Below are positions 43,549 to 48,581 of a stretch of 48,581 nucleotides of DNA, one piece after another. Below the pieces are notes generated by a model. That model was given only the letters and a program-made list of their open reading frames with translations. It was not told the origin of the DNA and did not search any database. Every line of letters begins with the position of its first letter. The first letter of the stretch is position 1. This DNA comes from Bacillus sp. AFS041924 (GTDB lineage Bacteria; Bacillota; Bacilli; Bacillales; Bacillaceae_G), in the NCBI RefSeq assembly GCF_002577195.1, contig NZ_NULG01000104.1, positions 1-48,581 on the forward strand. Direction: 5' to 3'. Made by a program: the position numbers and the translations under genes.

Positions 43549-43596
43549 CATACACCAAAGTCCAAGAGAATAATGTTACTTGGATATTGGTGTATG
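43549..43596 (-). terminator. Hairpin downstream of the Lrp-family gene
   Basis: CATACACCAA and TTGGTGTATG form a 10-bp outer stem, with an inner CCAAG/CTTGG stem. It sits 16 bases beyond the end of the minus-strand regulator gene. The T-run is weak on that strand. Confidence 0.6.
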
Positions 43597-43612
43597 TTGT
43601 GTTTACAAAACC

Positions 43613-44098
43613 TTATTCTTCTTTTTCACCTATCGGCAAAACGGTAGAAGATTTAATTTCTCTTAAGGCTAAACTTGTTTGAATTCGAATGATTCCAAGC
43701 TGATTTAACTTCCGAATAAAGTTCTCCAATTCCTTTCGTTCTCTGTTCGCAACTTTTAATAAATAGTCATACTCTCCTGTTAATAAGTGACACTCTAAAA
43801 CTTCAGGCATGGATTTTAACTCTTTCTCTAACACTTCTAACTGATCGGCTTGATGGATATTTGTATTGATAAAAATGAAACAAAGTAAGTCAAAGCCTAG
43901 CTTTTCTTGATTTAAGATAGCAACTTGCCGATCGATATACCCCTCGTTTTCTAATCGTTTAACTCTCGCATGTGTAGCTGGTGGTGACAAATTCACATGT
44001 CGCGCTAGTTCTGTATTGCTTATTTGAGCTTCCTTTTGTAACTTATCTAAAATTTTAATATCTAATTCATCTAACACTTTATTTACTAGGTGTTCCAC
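43613..44098 (-). CDS. Lrp/AsnC-family transcriptional regulator
   Basis: This 161-residue DNA-binding protein has an N-terminal HTH (NTELARHVNLSPPATHARVK at about 28-47) and a C-terminal RAM ligand domain with VLECHLLTGEYDYLLKV. Family members respond to amino acids. It is divergent from an EamA-type exporter, a common arrangement in which the regulator controls export of an amino acid or metabolite. On the minus strand AAAGGGAGT precedes the ATG. The 217-base region between the two genes should hold its binding sites; none was identified with confidence. Confidence 0.9.
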   Translation of the reverse strand: MEHLVNKVLDELDIKILDKLQKEAQISNTELARHVNLSPPATHARVKRLENEGYIDRQVAILNQEKLGFDLLCFIFINTNIHQADQLEVLEKELKSMPEVLECHLLTGEYDYLLKVANRERKELENFIRKLNQLGIIRIQTSLALREIKSSTVLPIGEKEE

Positions 44099-44315
44099 CT
44101 TTATCGACTCCCTTTCAATTATTCGGAAAATGGGTTGGAATGATTATATAAATCGAATTATATTTTTTTAAATATTAATTTTACTTACAATTATTTTGTA
44201 TTTATTCCATTATACAAAATAATACACGGTAGAATAAATAGTTATGTTAAACTAATTAAAAATTAAAAGAAATCACTGCGCAATCTATTTTAGACCAGTG
44301 AAGGGAGCTTTAGAT

Positions 44316-45239
44316 ATGCCGATCTTTTATATACTGTTGTTATTATTAACAAGTTTGTTATGGGGAGGAAATTTTGTCGTTGGAAAATCACTTGTTGGTC
44401 ATGCTTCTCCAATGACTTTAACGACTCTACGGTGGGGAATTGCAATTATCGTCCTTTTACCAATAGTATGGTGTAAAGAAAAGAAAATCTTACTTCCACG
44501 TAAAGCTATTCTTCCAATAATCATCATGGGAGTAACAGGTGTTGTACTTTTTAATCTTTTTCAATTTTTAGCATTAGAAAAGACATCCGCAACTAATGTT
44601 GGTTTAATTTCAACCCTAAATACAATCTCTATTGCTTTATTTTCTTCTTTATTTTTAAAAGAAAGAATGAATTTGTTACAAATATTTTCGATAATTCTTT
44701 CGTTCTTTGGGGTTATTCTTGTGCTTTCAAAAGGAGATATTAATCTACTATTTTCAATGAAATTTAATTTAGGTGATTTATGGATGGTCATTGCCGTATG
44801 TATATGGGGAATATACTCAGTTTGTAGTAGATGGGCAACAAGGCTGATATCACCTATGATGTCTACACTATACTCAGGGATATTTGGATTTATTGTAATC
44901 ATCCCTTTTAATCTCTCAGATTTTACGTTACTAAATGTAAATGGGTCATTTATTTTCTCAATTTTATATACTGGGATTATTTCAACAGTCTTATGTATGC
45001 TCTTTTGGAATATTGGCGTTCAAAAAATTGGGGCAACGTCAGCAGGTATTTTCCTGAATTTTAATCCAATTTTTACAGCCATTTTAGCGTTTTTCTTATT
45101 AAATGAAAAAATGACGTGGATACAAGGACTTGGGAGCATGATTGTTATACTAGGTAGTTTCTTATTCACTTACTTTAAAACAAATGGGAGCCCAAACAAT
45201 AAACAGGTTTTAGAGAAAGTAATGAAATCTCCAGCATAG
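44316..45239 (+). CDS. EamA/DMT-family exporter
   Basis: This 307-residue membrane protein has ten helices in two EamA repeats (about residues 5-135 and 148-285). Helix 1 has the usual SLLWGGNFVVGKSLV and the second half has IWGIYSVCSRWATRL. Members export amino acids or other small metabolites. The start ATG 44316 lies 8 bases after AAGGGAG; a GTG 18 bases upstream overlaps the site. The divergent Lrp gene is its probable regulator. Substrate unknown. Confidence 0.9.
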   Translation: MPIFYILLLLLTSLLWGGNFVVGKSLVGHASPMTLTTLRWGIAIIVLLPIVWCKEKKILLPRKAILPIIIMGVTGVVLFNLFQFLALEKTSATNVGLISTLNTISIALFSSLFLKERMNLLQIFSIILSFFGVILVLSKGDINLLFSMKFNLGDLWMVIAVCIWGIYSVCSRWATRLISPMMSTLYSGIFGFIVIIPFNLSDFTLLNVNGSFIFSILYTGIISTVLCMLFWNIGVQKIGATSAGIFLNFNPIFTAILAFFLLNEKMTWIQGLGSMIVILGSFLFTYFKTNGSPNNKQVLEKVMKSPA

Positions 45240-45642
45240 GTCATATTAACGAACGATCCAACTTGAAACATAGATTGGTAGTTAAACTGTTTTGCTTTAT
45301 TATGACGGGAAGAAATATTTTTGAGCCACCTAGGGATAGGTGGTTTTTGTGTTGTAGGAGAAAATTGAATGAGTACGTTAGATAAATTTTTTTTTGGATA
45401 TGTTGAGGGGCTTATGCAACTAAATGGCAAGGCAGTTCAGTAGAATATGGAAAAAATAGGAAAATATACTTTGGTAATTTGAAAGATATTTTTGTTAAAA
45501 TTGACTAAGATATTCATTAATTTTCCTTAAAAAATGGAAATGTTTTCATTTAGGAAGAAAAGCTTAAGTCAGTATAGTTCATGATAAAAGCTTACATAAA
45601 AAGTACGCAAAAATATAGTAATAGGATTCTAGGAGGAGTAAT
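45240..45642. other. Gap with a terminator and a tiny reading frame
   Basis: CCACCT-AGGGAT-AGGTGG-TTTTT at 45326-45348 is a terminator some 90 bases after the exporter gene. Just after it, AGGAG precedes ATG 45369, which opens a 24-codon frame ending at TAG 45443 (MSTLDKFFFGYVEGLMQL). This could be a microprotein or a decayed gene start. The rest is AT-rich and shows nothing. Confidence 0.4.
45326..45348 (+). terminator. Terminator after the EamA exporter gene
   Basis: A 6-bp GC-rich stem, CCACCT/AGGTGG, with a 6-base loop and TTTTT after it. Confidence 0.75.
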
Positions 45643-45999
45643 ATGTTCGAAGGCGGAGATTTTATGTTTACGTTCGGTCCCATTTTCATTGGTATCATTT
45701 TTGTAATCGTTATATCCATTGTTGTATTCTCAATTATAAAGGGAGTTACACAATGGAATAAAAATAACAACTCACCAAAATTAAATGTAAGAGCCAAAGC
45801 TATAGCTAAAAGAACAGCCGTACAAGGTGGAGGGGAACATTCGGCATATAGTAGATATTTTGTAACGTTCGAAGTAGAAAGTGGAGATCGGATCGAATTT
45901 CAGGTAAAGGATACTGAATACGGAATGATTGTTGAAGGTGATGATGGAGAGCTTGCATTTCAAGGTTCAAGATTTCTTGGTTTTAGTAGAATCAGATAA
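45643..45999 (+). CDS. DUF2500 family protein
   Basis: This 118-residue protein has one N-terminal membrane helix (about residues 10-32) and a soluble C-terminal domain with YFVTFEVESGDRIEFQV and GELAFQGSRFLGF, the pattern of DUF2500. The function of the family is unknown. AGGAGGAG lies 6 bases before the ATG at 45643; the internal ATG at residue 8 is an alternative start. It is monocistronic. Confidence 0.8.
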   Translation: MFEGGDFMFTFGPIFIGIIFVIVISIVVFSIIKGVTQWNKNNNSPKLNVRAKAIAKRTAVQGGGEHSAYSRYFVTFEVESGDRIEFQVKDTEYGMIVEGDDGELAFQGSRFLGFSRIR

Positions 46000-46096
46000 A
46001 CTCAAAGTCCAGATCATTAGCTAATTTTATTTATCGTTTAGTTGAGATTCAAGATTATTAAAATGAAGATTTTTCAAAAATATAGTTTATTTCAAC

Positions 46097-46120
46097 AAAG
46101 CTGCTTCGGGAGCTTTTTTC
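46097..46120 (+). terminator. Terminator after the DUF2500 gene
   Basis: AAAGCT and AGCTTT form a short stem around GCTTCGGG, followed by TTTTC. Confidence 0.65.
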
Positions 46121-46231
46121 TTATTCGTAAATGGAAGGTTAGTTGAAGAAGGATATTTTCTGTTTTATTCGAATTAGAATGTCAACAGAAGTTTAACGAA
46201 TGAAATAACTGGAACATAGGAGGTAGGATAT

Positions 46232-46669
46232 ATGAAAATCAATAGAATAGATCATGTGAGTATTAATGTAAATAATCTTTCAGAGGCTAAAGCGTTTTTT
46301 CTTGATTTAGGACTAGAAGTGCAAGCGGAATGGGAATTGGATGGAGAACAGCTGGACAGAATAGTTGGGCTTAAGGATGTTAAAACGTCATGTGTAGGAT
46401 TGGGGATGCCAGATGGTCAAGTCTGGATCGAGCTAGTCAAATTTTATACACCGTCAGATGAAAAAGGTATTCAGCAAACTTTTGCGAATACGCTAGGTAT
46501 CCGACATATTTGCTTTGCTGTAGAAGATATTGAAGCTATTGTTGCTAAATTGAAAGAGAAGGGCACAGAAATCTTTAGTGAGATCCAGCAATATGAAGAG
46601 AGTTATAAGTTATGTTACGTTCGTGGTCCAGAGGGCATTATATTAGAGTTGGCGGAGAAAATCAGATAA
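46232..46669 (+). CDS. VOC-family (glyoxalase-like) protein
   Basis: This 145-residue cytosolic protein has the paired beta-alpha-beta modules of the vicinal oxygen chelate fold: RIDHVSINVNNLSEAKAFFL at the start and IRHICFAVEDIEAIVAKLKE in the second half. Metal-ligand candidates are His8, Glu69 in VWIELVKFY, His87 and the C-terminal Glu in IILELAE. This pattern is seen in glyoxalases, dioxygenases and fosfomycin or other resistance proteins, so the reaction cannot be stated. AGGAGGT lies 8 bases before the ATG. Confidence 0.85.
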   Translation: MKINRIDHVSINVNNLSEAKAFFLDLGLEVQAEWELDGEQLDRIVGLKDVKTSCVGLGMPDGQVWIELVKFYTPSDEKGIQQTFANTLGIRHICFAVEDIEAIVAKLKEKGTEIFSEIQQYEESYKLCYVRGPEGIILELAEKIR

Positions 46670-46815
46670 ATAGTGAATGGGACTTTAAATATAGTTACTA
46701 TCTGATGCTTTATTATTAAATAATCAATAGCATTGTTCGTGTTTAACATTTCATTTATTTGGATATTATAACGTCTATCTGTTGTTTTATTGTATAATAT
46801 TAATGAGGTGTTTTT

Positions 46816-46971
46816 ATGAGTAAAGCTAAAGGTAAAGGCGGAACAGGTAGAGGAACAGATAAGAAGGGTTGGAATAGGTGGCAAGCTAAAGCTAGAAAAG
46901 CAAAAAGTGCCAAACCATATGTAAGTAAAGGTACTAAGAAAAAAGAAGGAACCAATGAAACAAGTAAATAA
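46816..46971 (+). CDS. DUF3934 family protein (51 aa)
   Basis: This very basic 51-residue protein is rich in Lys and Gly (MSKAKGKGGTGRGTDKKGWN, then RWQAKARKAKSAKPY). I recognise it as DUF3934, a small Bacillus family of unknown function. GAGGTG lies 6 bases before the ATG. The base composition suggests it binds nucleic acid, but that is only inferred from charge. The minus-strand frame at 46615-46980 is its shadow. Confidence 0.8.
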   Translation: MSKAKGKGGTGRGTDKKGWNRWQAKARKAKSAKPYVSKGTKKKEGTNETSK

Positions 46972-47166
46972 AAAAGTCATATCTGAATTTTTTTATTGAA
47001 GTAAAATTGTTTCATGACTTTCAATTAATTTTAAGAGAGTTACCTATTAATCAAATAAAAAATGTTATATCAATTATAATTATTTAGGCTAATTTGATTA
47101 GCTCGATTATTATTGTTAATATAGAACTATTACAATGTGTGTAAATCACACAAGGAGGAAACAATT

Positions 47167-47367
47167 ATGGAACATGGTAAAGTAAAATGGTTTAATGCAG
47201 AAAAAGGATTTGGATTCATCGAGCGTGAAAATGGTGATGATGTATTCGTTCACTTTTCAGCAATTCAAACTGACGGATTTAAATCATTAGATGAAGGTCA
47301 AGCAGTTACATTTGAAGTAGAACAAGGGCAACGCGGACCACAAGCAACTAATGTTAAAAAAGCATAA
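47167..47367 (+). CDS. Cold shock protein, CspA family
   Basis: This 66-residue OB-fold RNA chaperone has both RNA-binding motifs (KGFGFIE and DVFVHF) and opens [20 protein letters not shown]. It ends [12 protein letters not shown] as in Bacillus Csp proteins. The start at 47167 lies 7 bases after AAGGAGG. An AT-rich leader of about 100 bases precedes it, as is common for cold-shock genes. A terminator follows at once. Confidence 0.95.
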   Translation: MEHGKVKWFNAEKGFGFIERENGDDVFVHFSAIQTDGFKSLDEGQAVTFEVEQGQRGPQATNVKKA

Positions 47368-47380
47368 TTAACTCAGAAGA

Positions 47381-47417
47381 AGTTGGATTCTATTAAGTAG
47401 AATCTAACTTTTTTTTA
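47381..47417 (+). terminator. Terminator of the cold shock gene
   Basis: GTTGGATTCTA and TAGAATCTAAC form an 11-bp stem with one wobble pair around TTAAG, followed by eight T. Confidence 0.9.
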
Positions 47418-47534
47418 TGATTGGCTCTGTTATAAAAAATTGTTAATTTTCTTATACAACAAAATGGCATGCTTTAGTTGCATAAGGAATGTTATACTTA
47501 TGCTGTAAAAAAAGATGATGATGGAGTAAATAAA

Positions 47535-48030
47535 ATGGAAATTAATAAACTATATTCAAAATTTCTAACTAAAAATATACCAAATTATTTTTTAATAGAT
47601 GAAGTTGACCGAATATACAAAGAAAAATATAAGGCTAATGAATTAGATAAACGAACTTTATAGATTTAAAAAAAATCCATATGTGGATTACGCTAACATC
47701 GTTAAGTGTTATGAAATTAAAGATGAGAAAATATTAGAAAATCTGTTTTGCAAGGAAGAAAAAAAACAACACCTGCATTTCACTAAAAAATATGCTTCAA
47801 GATATCCAGGAGAAGACCTTAGATTAAATGAGGGAATATTAATAAATGTCATTTTAGAAAGTAAAGATGGCAAACGAATAAGTGGTTATACCGTACAAGG
47901 TAGCTGTTCATTTATATCGAGTGAATTGGTTGTTTTTATCGGATCAAAGCAGGAAGAACAAAATTTAGACAATCGCAATTTTAGGTATTATTTAAATTGC
48001 CTTAAGAAATTGGGTATTTATAAACCATAA
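47535..48030 (+). pseudogene. Unknown gene split by a frameshift
   Basis: ATG 47535 opens a frame (MEINKLYSKFLTKNIPNYF, then LIDEVDRIYKEKYKANELDK) that stops at TAG 47661. In the next frame a protein-like sequence runs without a break from about 47652 (ELYRFKKNPYVDYANIVKCY) to TAA 48028, ending NCLKKLGIYKP. The two parts read as one protein of about 165 residues broken by a single-base shift near 47650. I do not recognise the family. A programmed frameshift is possible in principle, but no heptamer slip site is evident. A palindrome lies six bases after the stop. Confidence 0.6.
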
Positions 48031-48035
48031 TGTTG

Positions 48036-48062
48036 TTCAACTAACGCAATGCGATAGTTGAA
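48036..48062. repeat. 13-1-13 palindrome, copy 2 of a dispersed repeat
   Basis: TTCAACTAACGCA (48036-48048) and TGCGATAGTTGAA (48050-48062) pair with one A-A mismatch around a single A. It shares TGTTGTTCAACTAA and the 12-1-12 layout with the palindrome at 1847-1871. Both lie directly behind small genes of unknown function. Confidence 0.7.
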
Positions 48063-48070
48063 GATCACAA

Positions 48071-48092
48071 GCTGCTTAATTGCAGTTTTTTT
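48071..48092 (+). terminator. Short terminator-like hairpin
   Basis: CTGC and GCAG form a 4-bp stem around TTAATT, followed by seven T. The stem can be lengthened by A-T pairs. It lies 24 bases before the presumed intron boundary. Confidence 0.55.
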
Positions 48093-48115
48093 ATTGAAGT
48101 AATGGCAGTTTAGTT

Positions 48116-48581
48116 GTGCGAAATGTTTCTGGCTTAAATTGAGATTGGTCACAATACTCAGGTAAAGGTCAGACAGTTCCTTTTCGGAGCTGAAGGATTA
48201 TATCGAAGAATCAAATGACGGGGTAACGCCCTGAAGGGTTCTCTCTTAGTCGAATAGCACTGGATTTAGTAAGAATGATCGTGTTATAAGCTCGATGAAA
48301 AGGCGTGAGTTCGGCTGACGAAAGCCTACTCGATGGAGTGGTGTAATTCATGATGCTTGAGTTGAATGAATATGGTGAGAATGCGAATAAACCTACAATA
48401 AAAGGTTAAGCTGACGAACTTCTGAATGTACGGGTCTATAACTGCGATACATAGAAATGTGTATATCACCAAATTGTGAGGTTAGATGTGGGTGAGTAAG
48501 ACTAACTAATATGAAAATCCATGATACGTTACAGGCGTATGAATGCTAACAGGCTTACAGGAAGCACCTAAGTTCATTCTA
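48116..48581 (+). mobile_element. Group II intron, 5' part (continues past the window)
   Basis: From 48116 the sequence starts GTGCG, the conserved 5' end of bacterial group II introns, and continues for 466 bases without a coding frame but with the G/A-rich, stem-rich character of domain I: CTGACGAAAGCCTACTCGAT, GGAGTGGTGTAATTC, and later GGTTAGATGTGGGTGAGTAA and CTAACAGGCTTACAGGAAGC. The composition is less AT-rich than the surrounding DNA. The reverse transcriptase frame and the 3' end, including domain V, would lie outside the window, so the call cannot be completed here. Confidence 0.7.

Noticed and set aside
1-48581. CRISPR arrays, tRNA or rRNA genes
   Set aside because: No regular direct repeats with unique spacers and no cloverleaf or rRNA signatures were seen. 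The repeats at 14.5 kb have no spacers.

Overview
The window looks like a chromosome piece from an aerobic, endospore-forming member of the Bacillaceae. It is AT-rich, most ribosome binding sites are strong AGGAGG types, and it carries a complete gerA-type spore germinant receptor operon, a YjgC/YjgD-type formate dehydrogenase pair, FdhD, DUF2187, DUF3934 and a CspA-family cold shock protein. The genus cannot be proved from the sequence alone.

Layout. (1) 1-3.1 kb is a decayed, low-density region: a DUF2975 membrane protein, a C-terminal fragment of an IS110 transposase, several microproteins, two unknown small genes next to a short orphan coding tail, and a frameshifted LacI-type regulator. 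(2) 3.2-8.1 kb holds a DUF2187 protein, a two-gene ABC exporter, a membrane diguanylate cyclase and a GntR/FCD regulator. (3) 8.3-12.6 kb holds the three-gene germinant receptor operon and a DUF6526 protein. (4) 12.7-19.4 kb is a cell-wall block: an SH3b-NlpC/P60 endopeptidase, an L,D-transpeptidase with a PG_binding_4-like region, and an unusual protein made of two complete PBP4 (peptidase S13) domains. An array of about 21-bp degenerate repeats lies between the first two. (5) 19.8-33.8 kb is a nitronate monooxygenase-like gene followed by a long molybdenum block: formate dehydrogenase-like alpha subunit, DUF1641 protein, fdhD, moaA, moeB, moeA, moaE, moaD, moaB, mobA and moaC, then (after an opposing MpsC-like gene) mobB, an unknown small gene and modB. 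(6) 34.3-42.4 kb is a second molybdoenzyme locus: coxG-like, FAD, 2Fe-2S and Mo-binding subunits, an MFS carrier, an XdhC/CoxI maturation protein, a MocA-like cytidylyltransferase and a GntR/FCD regulator, with three TATAC-GTATA palindromes ahead of the first gene. (7) 42.7-48.6 kb is mixed: a MOSC protein, a divergent Lrp regulator and EamA exporter, DUF2500, VOC, DUF3934, cold shock protein, a frameshifted unknown gene, and the 5' part of a probable group II intron running off the end.

How the genes work together. Block 5 encodes cofactor synthesis (MoaA/MoaC to cPMP, MoaD/MoaE/MoeB to molybdopterin, MoaB/MoeA for adenylation and Mo insertion, MobA/MobB for the bis-MGD form) together with an enzyme that would use that form and the FdhD sulfurtransferase that would activate it. 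Block 6 is a xanthine-oxidase-family hydroxylase whose cofactor is usually the cytosine dinucleotide form, and it carries its own MocA-like and XdhC-like genes. The two loci therefore divide molybdopterin between MGD and MCD enzymes. The substrate of block 6 cannot be read from the sequence; the carrier suggests an organic anion.

The best candidates for new biology are the roughly 310-nt structured leader of the formate dehydrogenase gene, the tandem PBP4 protein, the 21-bp phased repeats, the triple operator of the hydroxylase operon, and a palindromic repeat family seen near both ends of the window.
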